Shown here: one piece after another, positions 9,082 through 17,878 of the stretch
How positions within the stretch are numbered: the stretch's first letter is position 1
How the letters are laid out: each line of letters begins with the position of its first letter
NCBI RefSeq assembly: GCF_001592125.1
Contig: NZ_BCWI01000006.1
Span: 1 to 64,000 of the forward strand
Direction: 5' to 3'
Source: Microbacterium hominis NBRC 15708
GTDB lineage: Bacteria > Actinomycetota > Actinomycetes > Actinomycetales > Microbacteriaceae
DNA length: 64,000 nucleotides
The notes under the pieces: generated by a model
What the model was told of the DNA's origin: nothing
What the model saw: the letters and a program-made list of their open reading frames with translations, nothing else
The model's database searches: none
Program-made: the position numbers and the translations under genes

Positions 9082-9804
9082 GTGGATCTGCACATCGGAG
9101 GGCTTCGCGCCGTCGTCTCCGGCGGGGCCGGTGGGATCGGTGCGGCCGTGGTCCGCACCCTCGAGGCCGAGGGCGCGGTCGTCGCCGTGATCGATCGCGT
9201 CGCCGTGCCCGGTCGCCTGTCGGTCGTCGCCGACATCCGCGACGAGGCTGCGGTCGCGGCGGCCGTCGACACCGCCGCGGCGCGGCTCGGCGGCATCGAT
9301 CTGCTCGTGTGCGCCGCAGGGATCTCCGGCCCCGTCGGCACGCCGCTGGGGCGCACCTCCCTCGCCGACTGGGACGCGGTCATGGCGGTCAACGTCACGG
9401 GCACCTTCCTCACGTTGCGCAGCGCCCTGCCGTGGCTCGCAGCGTCCGCGCAGGCGGCGGTCGTGATCGTCGCGAGCGACTCGGCCTTCGTCGCCACGGG
9501 AGGCATGGTCCCCTACGGCGCCTCGAAAGCGGCCGTGCTGCAGCTGGCGCGCGCCGCCGCGGTGGAACTGCAGCCGGACGGCATCCGCGTCGCCGCCGTC
9601 TGCCCGTCGATCGTGGACACCCCGATGAGTCGGGGCGATCTCGACCTCGCGACCGGTTTCGCCGATGTCGCGTATCCCGTGCAGAGCGCCGACGAGCTCG
9701 CGGGGACGATCGTCTACCTCCTCTCGCCGGCGGCGCGGGCCATCGCCGGCACCGGCATCGTCTCCGACTTCGGGTTCAGCGCCCGATCGGCCTTCCCCGC
9801 CTGA
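9082..9804 (+). CDS. SDR-family oxidoreductase
   Basis: A 240-residue classical short-chain dehydrogenase. The cofactor motif SGGAGGIG lies at 13-20, Asp38 ends beta-2 (VIDR, suggesting NAD preference), CAAG at 77-80 replaces the usual NNAG, and the catalytic residues are Ser132 and Tyr145-x3-Lys149 (YGASK). The C-terminal part is slightly short of the common GG-x-V-DGG ending; it reads GTGIVSDFGFSA, so the substrate loop and tail differ from the tandem SDR that follows. Substrate unknown. The GTG at 9082 is preceded by GGGGGAGGG. It is followed 38 bases later by a second SDR, so the pair is probably one transcript. Confidence 0.85.
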   Translation: MDLHIGGLRAVVSGGAGGIGAAVVRTLEAEGAVVAVIDRVAVPGRLSVVADIRDEAAVAAAVDTAAARLGGIDLLVCAAGISGPVGTPLGRTSLADWDAVMAVNVTGTFLTLRSALPWLAASAQAAVVIVASDSAFVATGGMVPYGASKAAVLQLARAAAVELQPDGIRVAAVCPSIVDTPMSRGDLDLATGFADVAYPVQSADELAGTIVYLLSPAARAIAGTGIVSDFGFSARSAFPA

Positions 9805-9842
9805 GTCGCCGGCGCGTCCGGCCCGCCCGAAAGGACACCGTC

Positions 9843-10652
9843 ATGACCGAGCACGAGCAGCCCCCCACCCCGGTGGTCGTCATCACCGGCGGCGGCACCG
9901 GCATCGGCGCCGCGATCGCACGCCGCTACGCCGACGACGGCGCGCACGTCGTGGTCGTCGGCCGTCGCCCCGAGCCGCTCGCCGCGGTCGCCGCCGCCAC
10001 GGGAGCCGTCGCGGTCGTCGCGGACGCCGCCGACGCGGACGCGGCGGCAGCGGCGGTCGCCGAGACCCTGGCCCGGTTCGGGCGGATCGACGTGCTCGTG
10101 GCCAACGCCGGGGGCCACGGCTTCTCCACGGTCCTCGACACCGGAGACGTCGCGTGGCACGACGCGCTGCGCGCGAACCTCGACACGGCGTTCGTCATGG
10201 CGCGCGCCGCCCTTCCCGCGCTCCTCGACAGTCGCGGGCAGATCGTGGTGGTCTCCTCGATCGCGGGGCTGTTCGCGGGTCCGTCGGTGGCGGGCTACAC
10301 GGTCGGCAAGCACGCGCTGATCGGTCTCACGCGGTCGATGGCGCGCGACTACGGGCGCCGCGGTGTGCGGGTCAACGCGGTGTGCCCCGGGTGGGTGCGC
10401 ACGCCGATGGCGGATGCCGAGATGGACGAGTTCGCCGCACACGCCGGTCTCGCCTCGCGGGAGGAGGCGTACGGTGTCGTGACGCGCGACGTTCCGCTGG
10501 GGCGGGCGGCGGAGCCCGCGGAGATCGCCGCGGTCGTGCGGTTCCTCGGTTCGGCCGAGTCGTCGTTCCTCACGGGCGCCGTGCTCGTCGCCGACGGCGG
10601 CGCCCACATCGTGGATGTGCCGACGATCGCGTTCGATCACGCGGGCATGTGA
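9843..10652 (+). CDS. SDR-family oxidoreductase, second of a tandem
   Basis: A 269-residue classical SDR. TGGGTGIG (15-22) binds the cofactor, and the paired arginines RRP after beta-2 (41-43) suggest NADP(H). NAGG is at 88-91, Ser139 in VVSSIAG, and Tyr152-x3-Lys156 (YTVGK). The segment NAVCPGWVRTPM and the ending LTGAVLVADGGAH are typical of FabG-like reductases. The substrate is unknown. Its neighbour is an NAD-type SDR, so the pair could catalyse linked oxidation and reduction steps. It ends 19 bases before the convergent AraC regulator. Confidence 0.88.
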   Translation: MTEHEQPPTPVVVITGGGTGIGAAIARRYADDGAHVVVVGRRPEPLAAVAAATGAVAVVADAADADAAAAAVAETLARFGRIDVLVANAGGHGFSTVLDTGDVAWHDALRANLDTAFVMARAALPALLDSRGQIVVVSSIAGLFAGPSVAGYTVGKHALIGLTRSMARDYGRRGVRVNAVCPGWVRTPMADAEMDEFAAHAGLASREEAYGVVTRDVPLGRAAEPAEIAAVVRFLGSAESSFLTGAVLVADGGAHIVDVPTIAFDHAGM

Positions 10653-10671
10653 CGGCCCCGGGGCGGCGGGC

Positions 10672-11619
10672 TCAGTTGGCGCGGCGGTAGGCGTTCGGGG
10701 AGACGTCGAAGGCCGCTTTGAACGCGCGGCTGAAGTGGGCCGCGTCGGGGAACCCCCACCGCGCGCCGACGGCCGCGACGGGCCGCTCCGCGAGCATCGG
10801 GTCGAGCAGGTCGCGCCGGCAGCGTTCGAGGCGGCGCTGTCGCACGACGGCGGACACCGTCGTGCCCGACTCCTGGAACAGCGTGTGCAGGTGTCGCACG
10901 GAGATGTAGTGCGCCGCGGCGATGGTCCCCGGAGACAGCTCGGGGGAGTCGAGGTTCTCGTCGATGTAGAGGTGGATGCGGTTCAGGAGGGCGCGGTGCG
11001 GGTCGGATGCCGTGGTGTCCAGACCGAGCTCGCGCACGACGGCCGTCGTGATCAGGTCGACGCCGCAGCGGGCCAGACGCACGCCCGTCGCCCCGGCGAA
11101 CTCGCTCATGCGGCCGCCGAGGCGGGCGAGGAACGGAGCGACGACCGAGCCGATGCCGCCGTCTCCCGCGATGCGGGTCGCGGTGATCTGACGCATGACC
11201 TCGGGCGGCAGGCTCACGGCGTCGTGCCCGAACATGAGGACGAGGTTGCGGAAGTCGTCGTCGAAGCTCAGCGTGTAGGGGCGGCTGGTGTCATAGATGG
11301 CGAAGTCGCCCTCGCGGAGCACGGCGTGCCGGCCGTCCTGCACGAGGATGCCGGTGCCCGAGAGCATGAGGCTCACCTTGAAGGCGGCGCGCGGCGAGCG
11401 GGCGATGAGATCGTCGGTGCGCTCGACGCGGTGGGCGGTGGCGCCCACCTCGGTGAGGTGGATGCCGTCGGACGCGCAGCCGCGGATGTAGGCGCGCAGG
11501 CCGGGGCGGGCCGATTCGACCCGCAGCGGCACGAAGGAGTCGTTCACGGCGGTGCGGAACCGATCGATGCTGTCGAAACGATGGAGTGTGGCGCTGGGCG
11601 CCGCCGGGCTCGCTGACAT
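10672..11619 (-). CDS. AraC-family transcriptional regulator (FeaR/NphR-like layout)
   Basis: A 315-residue protein. The N-terminal ~190 residues match the AraC_binding_2 sensor type (LMLSGTGILVQDGRHAVLREGDFAIYDTSRPY), found in FeaR, the activator of phenylethylamine oxidation, and in NphR. The C-terminal ~100 residues carry two helix-turn-helix motifs, ending in AAVGARWGFPDAAHFSRAFKAAFDVSPNAYRR. It most likely activates a nearby catabolic operon in response to an aromatic compound; the target is not shown by sequence. I chose the ATG at 11619 (MSASPAAP), which has GAGG upstream. An ATG 45 bases upstream is also possible. Confidence 0.85.
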   Translation of the reverse strand: MSASPAAPSATLHRFDSIDRFRTAVNDSFVPLRVESARPGLRAYIRGCASDGIHLTEVGATAHRVERTDDLIARSPRAAFKVSLMLSGTGILVQDGRHAVLREGDFAIYDTSRPYTLSFDDDFRNLVLMFGHDAVSLPPEVMRQITATRIAGDGGIGSVVAPFLARLGGRMSEFAGATGVRLARCGVDLITTAVVRELGLDTTASDPHRALLNRIHLYIDENLDSPELSPGTIAAAHYISVRHLHTLFQESGTTVSAVVRQRRLERCRRDLLDPMLAERPVAAVGARWGFPDAAHFSRAFKAAFDVSPNAYRRAN

Positions 11620-11704
11620 GGATGACCTCGCCTCGTTGCGGTGGTGCTGTCGGGTGATTGCCATGATCCTTTTTATCCGACGCTTGGAGGACCATAATGT
11701 CGGG

Positions 11705-11726
11705 ATTGTTACCGTGCTGTGACAAT
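11705..11726. promoter_or_regulatory. Inverted repeat upstream of the AraC-type gene
   Basis: ATTGTTAC and GTGACAAT are separated by 6 bases and are complementary except for one position. The element sits 86-107 bases upstream of the AraC-type ATG, in an AT-richer patch of an otherwise GC-rich gap (11620-11796). It is a candidate operator, or it could act as a hairpin ending TetR/ABC operon transcription. Confidence 0.4.
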
Positions 11727-11796
11727 GCGCCGTGAAAAATCGGGGTGACGCGCGCCGCCGTGTCGCCGCCGCGCCCCCGTCGTGCCGGACGGGGCG

Positions 11797-12390
11797 TCAG
11801 CGGAGCATCTGCAGGGCGGTGTCGAGCATGGCCTCCATGCGCGCCGGCTCGCGCGAGTCGGGCAGGAGGATCCCGGTGCCCTGGACGCCGGTGAGCAGGG
11901 CCAGCAGGGCATCGCCGGCGGCGCGGGGATCGAGTCCCGGCCGCAGCTCGCCGGACGCCGCGGCCTCGGCGAGGAGCGCGTCGAAGTGCGCGCGCCACTG
12001 CGTCATCATCGCCCGGAACAGCTCCGCCATCTCGTCGTCGGCGGCGGCGTGCTCGAGGAAGGGGATGACGATCCGCGCCTCGAGCAGTCGCTCCTCGTCG
12101 ACCGGCAGGGTCTGCACGAGAAACTGCCGCAGCGCCGCGACGCCGGTCGCGTGGGTCTGCGCGATCGCGGCGAGGTAGCGCGTGTTGGTGGCCTCGTACA
12201 CGAGCTCGAACGCCGCCGTGAGGATCGCCGACTTGTTGGGGAAGTAGTGCGTGATGCTGCCGTTGGCGAACCCGAGCTCACGCGCGAGCTCGCGCATCGT
12301 CATGGCGGCGATCCCGCGCTCGGCGATGAGGCGCCAGGTCGCGCGGATGATCTCGGTGCGCATCGCCTCGTGGTCGACGAGTCGAGGCAC
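11797..12390 (-). CDS. TetR-family regulator
   Basis: A 197-residue protein with an N-terminal TetR helix-turn-helix (TMRELARELGFANGSITHYFPNKSAILTAAF) and a BetI-like C-terminal ligand domain. It begins VPRLVDH; the TetR at 23.8 kb begins VPKIVDH, and the two DNA-binding domains are clearly similar. It lies 47 bases downstream of the sugar-type ABC permease gene on the same strand, so it probably belongs to and controls that operon. The GTG at 12390 was chosen because GGGGAGACC precedes it and it matches the start of the paralogue. Confidence 0.87.
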   Translation of the reverse strand: MPRLVDHEAMRTEIIRATWRLIAERGIAAMTMRELARELGFANGSITHYFPNKSAILTAAFELVYEATNTRYLAAIAQTHATGVAALRQFLVQTLPVDEERLLEARIVIPFLEHAAADDEMAELFRAMMTQWRAHFDALLAEAAASGELRPGLDPRAAGDALLALLTGVQGTGILLPDSREPARMEAMLDTALQMLR

Positions 12391-12437
12391 GGTCTCCCCT
12401 TCGGATCTGGGCGGTGGCGGGCGGCGTTGTGCCCACT

Positions 12438-13460
12438 CTAGGCGCTCGTCTGGCTGAGCTCCTGCTGGTAGCGGCGCTGGCGGCGTCGCGCGCTCGACGC
12501 GATCGAGCGCGCGACCGCCTGCTGGATCCCCCGGTCGAGGCCGACCGCGATCACGAGCGTCAGGCCGACGAGGATCGTCTGGATGTACGGGGAGATGCCG
12601 AGGATGACGAGCCCGTTCTTGAGCACGCCGACGAAGGCGAGGCCGTAGAGGACACTGCGGATGCGCCCGGATCCTCCCTCGAACGCGACGCCGCCGAGCA
12701 GGACCACCGTCAGTGCGTCCAGCTCCATCCCCTGTCCGACGATCGGGCTGACGGCGCCGAGCTTCGCGGCGAGCAGCAGCCCGACGAACCCGGCGACGGC
12801 ACCCGTCACGACGTAGGTGCTGACGCGGATGCGGTTGATCCTCAGACCCATCAGCTGCGACGCGCGCAGGTTGCCGCCGACGGCCAGGATCTCGCGGCCG
12901 CGTGTCGTGTGGTTGAGCACCCACCAGGCCACCACGATCGCGGCGACCAGCAGGATGATCTGGATCCGCACCCCGAACGGGGCGAACGAACCGAGGGACG
13001 TGAACGAGGACGGCAGGCCGCTCACCGTCTTGCCGTTGGTGAGGAACAGTGCGAGCCCGCTCCACGCGCTCATGAACCCGAGGGTCACGACGAAGGAGTT
13101 CAGCCCGAGCACCGAGACCAGGGTGCCGTTGACGAGCCCGGCGCACGCGCCGACCGCCACCCCGACGACGATGCCGGCCACCGGGCTGCCGGTGCCCACC
13201 ATGGTCAGCCCGCCCACGACGGCCGACAGGGTCGCCACGGAGCCGACCGAGAGGTCGACGTTCGCCTGCATGATGAGGAAGGCCACCGGCAGGGCGATCA
13301 GGCCGAGTTCGGCGATCTGGAGCACGATGGTCTGCAGGTTGCCGACGGAGATGAAGCGCGGATTGAGGATCGCGAACAGCGCGATCAGCAGGACGAGGGC
13401 GATGAGCACCCCGTTCTGCACGAGCAGGAGACGGATTCTCTCGGCGGTGATGCGGGGCAT
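12438..13460 (-). CDS. Sugar-type ABC transporter permease (RbsC-like)
   Basis: A 340-residue, very hydrophobic protein of the ribose/xylose/autoinducer-2 permease family, with about 9-10 membrane helices. FLIMQANVDLSVGSVATLSAVVGG and GLNSFVVTLGFMSAWSGLALFLTNG match the family's conserved regions, and the tail is Arg-rich and cytoplasmic. It should form the membrane channel for the adjacent ATPase and lipoprotein. I chose the ATG at 13460. An alternative GTG at 13469 overlaps the ATPase stop (GTGA), and the same GTGA lies five bases before the ATG, where it can pair with the 16S rRNA end. Confidence 0.88.
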   Translation of the reverse strand: MPRITAERIRLLLVQNGVLIALVLLIALFAILNPRFISVGNLQTIVLQIAELGLIALPVAFLIMQANVDLSVGSVATLSAVVGGLTMVGTGSPVAGIVVGVAVGACAGLVNGTLVSVLGLNSFVVTLGFMSAWSGLALFLTNGKTVSGLPSSFTSLGSFAPFGVRIQIILLVAAIVVAWWVLNHTTRGREILAVGGNLRASQLMGLRINRIRVSTYVVTGAVAGFVGLLLAAKLGAVSPIVGQGMELDALTVVLLGGVAFEGGSGRIRSVLYGLAFVGVLKNGLVILGISPYIQTILVGLTLVIAVGLDRGIQQAVARSIASSARRRQRRYQQELSQTSA

Positions 13461-13465
13461 AGTCG

Positions 13466-14926
13466 TCACGCTGCGGCGAGCTCGAGCAACGAGCGCAGCA
13501 GCTCCTCCTCCATGTGTGGGCCGTGGGCGATCTCCGCGGCGCGGTCGGAATAGATGGTGTAGGCGCGGTCGCACATGCGGGCGATCTCGTCGGACTCGGA
13601 TGACGCGACCACGACGGTCACGCCGCTCGCCGCGAGTGCGCGCAGCGCGCGCACGATGTCGTTCTTCGCGCCGATGTCGACGCCCTGGGTGGGTTGGTTG
13701 AGCAGGAGCACGCGCGGCGTCCGGGGGAACATCCACCGCGCGAGCAGGTGCTTCTGCTTGTTGCCGCCGGAGAACGCTCCGATCGGTGCGCCGCCGCCGG
13801 GTCCGATCATCTTCAGCGACTCGCGTGCCGCCCGATACGGTGCCTCACCGGTGCGCGCGCCGATCCAGCCGAAGCGCGACAGGCCGCGCAGCCACGGCAG
13901 CAGGGTGTTCTCGCGCGCCGTGAGGTTCTTCACCAGGCCGTCCGACTCGCGGTCGGCGGGGGACATGAACACGCCCGCGGCGATGGCCGCCGCCGGATGC
14001 CGGGGCGCGAACCGCCTGCCGTCGAGCGTGTACGACAGCTCTCCCGCCACCGCGTCGTGCCGCCAGCCGAAGACGCTCTCGAGGACGGCGAACTGCCCGC
14101 CCGCGGCCATGCCGAACAGCCCGACGATCTCGCCCTCGTGGAACGACAGCTCCATGGCCCCGGCGACCCGCAGCACCTCCGCCCCGCGCGCGGCGGGCGT
14201 GTGCTCCTCCAGGTCGTGGAAGTCGGGGGCGAGCGCGACGGCCAGATCGCGGATGCCGAGGGTCGCCGCGGGCTCGTCGCGCACGAGCCGCCCGGCATTG
14301 AACACCACGACCCGGGTGCACACGTCGAGGATGTCGGGCAGGCGATGCGAGACGTACACGACGGTGGTCCCCTCCGCCGCGAAGCGACGGATGAGCGCGT
14401 GCAGCGTCGCCGTCTCGGCGGCTCCGAGCGCGGCCGTCGGCTCGTCGAGGAACAGCACCTTCATGTCGCCGCGCACCAGGCCGCGGGCGAGGTCGACGAG
14501 CTGGCGCTGACCCACGGGCAGCACGCCGACGAGCGTCGCCGTGTCGAGGTCGGCCAGGCCGACGCGGCCGAGCGCCGCACGGGCGAGCTCGCGCCGGTCC
14601 CCGTGGGCGACGTGGCTCTGCCCGAGGAAGAGGTTGTCGAGCACCGAGAGGGTGCCCACGAGCGCGGGCTCCTGGCTGACCACCGTGACGCCGCGGGCCG
14701 CGACGGCGGCGGGCGTGGGGGCGGCCACCACCTCGTCGTCCAGCTCGTAGTGGCCGGCCGTCGGCTTCACGACGCCGGCCGCGACGTTGATGACGGTCGA
14801 CTTGCCGGCGCCGTTGTGGCCGAGCAGGCCCACGATCTCCCCGGCATCCATCGCGACCGTGATGTCGTCGAGGGCGCGGGTGGCGCCGAAGTCGACGGTG
14901 ACGCCGCGGAAGGCGATGCGGGACAT
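13466..14926 (-). CDS. Sugar-type ABC importer ATPase with two nucleotide-binding domains
   Basis: A 486-residue RbsA/MglA-type fusion of two NBDs. NBD1 has Walker A GHNGAGKST (~36-44), a Q-loop, Walker B VLFLDEPTAA and a signature region VGQRQLVDLARG that lacks the usual Ser. NBD2 has a degenerate Walker A (GLFGMAAGGQ), as usual in this family, and a good signature FSGGNKQKHLLARW. Unusually its Walker B reads LLLNQPTQGVD: Asn410 and Gln411 replace the Asp-Glu pair, so the catalytic glutamate appears lost. It should energise the neighbouring permease. The ATG at 14926 follows GAGGAG. The substrate is unknown. Confidence 0.87.
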   Translation of the reverse strand: MSRIAFRGVTVDFGATRALDDITVAMDAGEIVGLLGHNGAGKSTVINVAAGVVKPTAGHYELDDEVVAAPTPAAVAARGVTVVSQEPALVGTLSVLDNLFLGQSHVAHGDRRELARAALGRVGLADLDTATLVGVLPVGQRQLVDLARGLVRGDMKVLFLDEPTAALGAAETATLHALIRRFAAEGTTVVYVSHRLPDILDVCTRVVVFNAGRLVRDEPAATLGIRDLAVALAPDFHDLEEHTPAARGAEVLRVAGAMELSFHEGEIVGLFGMAAGGQFAVLESVFGWRHDAVAGELSYTLDGRRFAPRHPAAAIAAGVFMSPADRESDGLVKNLTARENTLLPWLRGLSRFGWIGARTGEAPYRAARESLKMIGPGGGAPIGAFSGGNKQKHLLARWMFPRTPRVLLLNQPTQGVDIGAKNDIVRALRALAASGVTVVVASSESDEIARMCDRAYTIYSDRAAEIAHGPHMEEELLRSLLELAAA

Positions 14927-15008
14927 GAGTCTCCTCGGAGGGGGATACGACGGGGAAGGGGGAAGAGGACGCCGGGACGGAGCGGATCCCCGTCCCGGCG
15001 CCCCGCGC

Positions 15009-16007
15009 TCAGCCGTTCGCGGCGAAGTCGGCCACGTTGTCGGCCGTCACCTGCGTCACGCCGACCTCGATGTTCTGCGGCTTCTCGCCCTTCGCGGCGG
15101 CGAGCAGCAGGTCGACGTTCGCCTTGGCGAGGTCCTGCGCCTTCCACGCGAACGACGTGCGCCAGATGTCGGTGCCGCTCTCGATGAGCCCGAGCACCTC
15201 CTTGTTCGCGTCGGTCGCCGACACGTAGTACCCGGCATCCGTCGCCGAGACGCCGGAGTCGAGCAGGGCCTGACGGGCGCCGAGCACCATGTCGGCGCCG
15301 ATGCCCAGCCAGACCTTCGTGTCGGGGTCGGCGGTGAGCTGGCTCTGGGCGACGCTGTAGCCGACGTCGCGCGTGGTGGCCTCCAGGGGGTACAGCTTCA
15401 CGGAAGCCTTCGTGGACTGCACGCCCTCGGTGAGACCCTTGAGCTGATCGATCCCGAGGCCCGTCTGCGTGTCGGCGAGGAGGGCCACCGACACGGTCGT
15501 CGAGCCGTACTCCTTCGCGATCCACTCGCCCGCGGCCTTGCCGACGGCGAAGCCCGCGTCGTAGTTGGAGATCTCGGTCGTCGCCGTCACCCCGTCCCAG
15601 GTCACCGCATAGCTGACCACGGGGATGCCGGCGGCCGTCGCATCGCTCGTGACGGACACCATCGACGCGGGGTCCACGGGGAACCCGCCGATCGCCTTGA
15701 CGTCACCGCGCGTGATCCACGACTGCCAGTCGCCGACCTGGGTCTGCACGTCGAAGGACGGGTTGTCGGTCAGGAACTCGTAGCCGGCGTCCTCGATCAT
15801 CGGCTTCATCAGCTCCAGCTGCGAGGCCCAGATCGCCACGTCCTGCGAGGCGAAGCTCCACGCGATGGCGCCCTGGGAAGCGCCGGCGGTGGAGCCTCCC
15901 GCGGCGTCGGACGAGGCGGAGCAGCCGGCCATCGTCACGGCGAGGCCGGTGGCCGCGAGGAGGGCGGCGGTGCGGCCGAGCCCCTTCATCAGCGCGGTGT
16001 TCATCAT
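15009..16007 (-). CDS. Sugar-type ABC transporter substrate-binding lipoprotein
   Basis: A 332-residue protein. The N-terminal lipoprotein signal peptide ends in TMAGC, with Cys29 as the lipidated residue, followed by a Ser/Gly-rich linker. The rest is a type I periplasmic-binding fold (peripla_BP_4 type), with VKAIGGFPVDPASMVSVTSDATAAGIPVVSYAV typical of the ribose/AI-2 binding group. Anchored outside the membrane, it captures the substrate and hands it to the permease encoded downstream. It is probably the first gene of the importer operon, 82 bases before the ATPase gene. Of two adjacent ATGs, 16007 has the better spacing to GAGAGGAC. Ligand not identifiable. Confidence 0.87.
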   Translation of the reverse strand: MMNTALMKGLGRTAALLAATGLAVTMAGCSASSDAAGGSTAGASQGAIAWSFASQDVAIWASQLELMKPMIEDAGYEFLTDNPSFDVQTQVGDWQSWITRGDVKAIGGFPVDPASMVSVTSDATAAGIPVVSYAVTWDGVTATTEISNYDAGFAVGKAAGEWIAKEYGSTTVSVALLADTQTGLGIDQLKGLTEGVQSTKASVKLYPLEATTRDVGYSVAQSQLTADPDTKVWLGIGADMVLGARQALLDSGVSATDAGYYVSATDANKEVLGLIESGTDIWRTSFAWKAQDLAKANVDLLLAAAKGEKPQNIEVGVTQVTADNVADFAANG

Positions 16008-16340
16008 GAGTGCTGTCCTCTCGGAGGTCGCGTCGCATCGGGCATCGGTCTGCCCGTTCCGCCCGGTCGGGCGTGCGACGTCGGGAACGTGCGGCCACTT
16101 TCGCCCGCCGACGGGGCGGGCTCAACGAGGGGCGCCGCATCGGGCGCCCGAAGTCAACGCACGTGCCCGTCCAGGCAAGAGCGCCGGCCGGATGCCGTAC
16201 GGCGTGCGCGCGTCGTCAACTCACCCGCATCGCCCGGCAACCCGGCGCGGGCGCGGGTCCGTCATACTCGCTCGCAACCCGTGGCGGGCCGCGTTCCCCG
16301 AGACGCGGCGGCCACGTCCACCCGTTCGACAGGAGTCCGC
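16008..16340. promoter_or_regulatory. Divergent promoter region between ABC importer and APC permease
   Basis: These 333 bases contain no gene I can support. They must hold the promoters for both neighbours. I see small perfect palindromes CGGGCGCCCG (16141-16150) and GCCGTACGGC (16194-16203) but no convincing -35/-10 pair. The TetR at the end of the importer operon is the obvious candidate to bind here. Confidence 0.4.
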
Positions 16341-17828
16341 ATGTCCGCATCCGACACCGGCACCGGCACGCTGAAGGCGAATCAGCTGGGCGTGCCCGCG
16401 ATCGTCTTCCTCGTGCTCGCCGCCGTCGCCCCGCTCACCGTCGCGATCGTCGTGATGCCGCTCGCGATCGGCTTCGGCAACGGCGGCGGCATCCCCGTCG
16501 CCGTCCTGATCGTCGCGGTCGCGCTGCTGCTGTTCGCCGTGGGCTACGCCCAGATGACCCGCGACCTCGTCAACGCCGGCGGCTTCTACGCCATCGCCGT
16601 GAAGGGTCTGGGCCGCACGGCGGGGCTCGTGACGGGGATGATCGCGACCCTCGGCTACAACTTCTTCGTCGCGGGGGCGCTCGGCACGATCGGCTTCTTC
16701 ACGGGAGCGGTGGTGCTGCCGGCGCTGTTCGGCATCGAGCTGAACTGGTTCCTGTGCGCCGTCGTGCTGTTCGTCGTGGTCTTCCTCCTGGCGCGCGCCG
16801 GCATCCACGTCAGCGCGGCCGTGCTGGGGGTCGCGCTCGTCCTGGAGACCCTGATCCTGCTCGCCTTCGCGGTGTCGGTGCTGGTCAACACCGGTTTCAG
16901 CCTGGACGCCTTCACCCAGGCCTTCAGCCCCGAGATCCTCGTCGGCGGCTCGATCTGGATCGGCCTGCTGCTCGTCGCGACGGCGTTCATCGGCTTCGAG
17001 GCGACGGCGCTGTTCGGTGAGGAGGCGCGCGAGCCGCGCACGACGATCCCGCGGGCCACCTACGCCGCGATCGTGATCATCGGCGTCCTGCACGCGATCG
17101 TCGGCTGGGCGATCGTCAGCGCCGTGGGCGTCCCCCAGGCGCAGGCGGACGCCCTCGACCACCTCGCCGCCGGCGACATGACCCTCGTCCTCATCGACCG
17201 CTACCTGGGTCCGGTCGTCGGCGCGATCACGCTCGTCCTGCTGGTGGTGAGCCTCTTCGCCGCGCAGCTCGCGTTCCACAACTCGGCGGCGCGCTACCTC
17301 TACGCCCTGGGGCGGGCGCGGGTGCTGCCCGCCTGGCTCGCGCAGACCAACCGCAACGGGGCGCCCCAGCGCGCGCTGCTGGTGAACCTCGTCTTCGCGA
17401 TCCTCGTGGCCGCCGTCTTCGCGGTCGTCGTCCAGCCCGACGCGGACGGCAACCCGCTGCCGCCCGTGCTCACGCTCGTGCCGGTCGGACTCGGCTTCGG
17501 CACCCTCGCGGTCATGATCGTGCAGGCCATCGCCGCGCTGGCGGTCGTCGTCCACTTCCGCCGCAAGCGCGACCCGCGGCTGTGGAGCACCTTCATCGCG
17601 CCGGGCCTGGGTTTCGTCGCCCTGTTCACCTTCAGCATCATGGCGCTGCTGAACTTCACCCTCGTCGCCGGCTCGGACGCCCTGTACGTCCAGCTCATGC
17701 CGTGGCTGCTCGTGCTGGCGCTCGTCGGCGGCGTCGCCTACGCCGCGTACCTCAAGGCGAAGAAGCCCGAGGTGTACGCCGGGCTGTCGGCGGACCTCGA
17801 GAACTTCGAGGAGCTCGCGGAGCTCTGA
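16341..17828 (+). CDS. APC-superfamily amino acid/amine permease
   Basis: A 495-residue membrane protein with about 12 hydrophobic segments. The N-terminal block LGVPAIVFLVLAAVAPLTV is the first helix of the amino acid/polyamine/organocation family. FIGFEATALFGEEAREPRTTIPRA is the conserved loop after helix 6, and FHNSAARYLYALGRARVLP the loop after helix 8. It should import an amino acid or amine by proton symport. Its position in a region with an amine oxidase makes an amine substrate attractive. The ATG at 16341 has AGGAG nine bases upstream. A hairpin terminator follows the stop. Confidence 0.9.
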   Translation: MSASDTGTGTLKANQLGVPAIVFLVLAAVAPLTVAIVVMPLAIGFGNGGGIPVAVLIVAVALLLFAVGYAQMTRDLVNAGGFYAIAVKGLGRTAGLVTGMIATLGYNFFVAGALGTIGFFTGAVVLPALFGIELNWFLCAVVLFVVVFLLARAGIHVSAAVLGVALVLETLILLAFAVSVLVNTGFSLDAFTQAFSPEILVGGSIWIGLLLVATAFIGFEATALFGEEAREPRTTIPRATYAAIVIIGVLHAIVGWAIVSAVGVPQAQADALDHLAAGDMTLVLIDRYLGPVVGAITLVLLVVSLFAAQLAFHNSAARYLYALGRARVLPAWLAQTNRNGAPQRALLVNLVFAILVAAVFAVVVQPDADGNPLPPVLTLVPVGLGFGTLAVMIVQAIAALAVVVHFRRKRDPRLWSTFIAPGLGFVALFTFSIMALLNFTLVAGSDALYVQLMPWLLVLALVGGVAYAAYLKAKKPEVYAGLSADLENFEELAEL

Positions 17829-17835
17829 GTGCCGG

Positions 17836-17878
17836 GCGGTGGCCGTCATCGTCGTCAATCCCCGATGACGGCCACCGC
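17836..17878. terminator. Terminator between APC permease and sulfatase
   Basis: Arms GCGGTGGCCGTCATCG (17836-17851) and CGATGACGGCCACCGC (17863-17878) are perfectly complementary over 16 bp with an 11-base loop. The hairpin sits between the convergent permease and sulfatase genes and overlaps the last codons of the sulfatase, so it could act in both directions. Confidence 0.75.
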
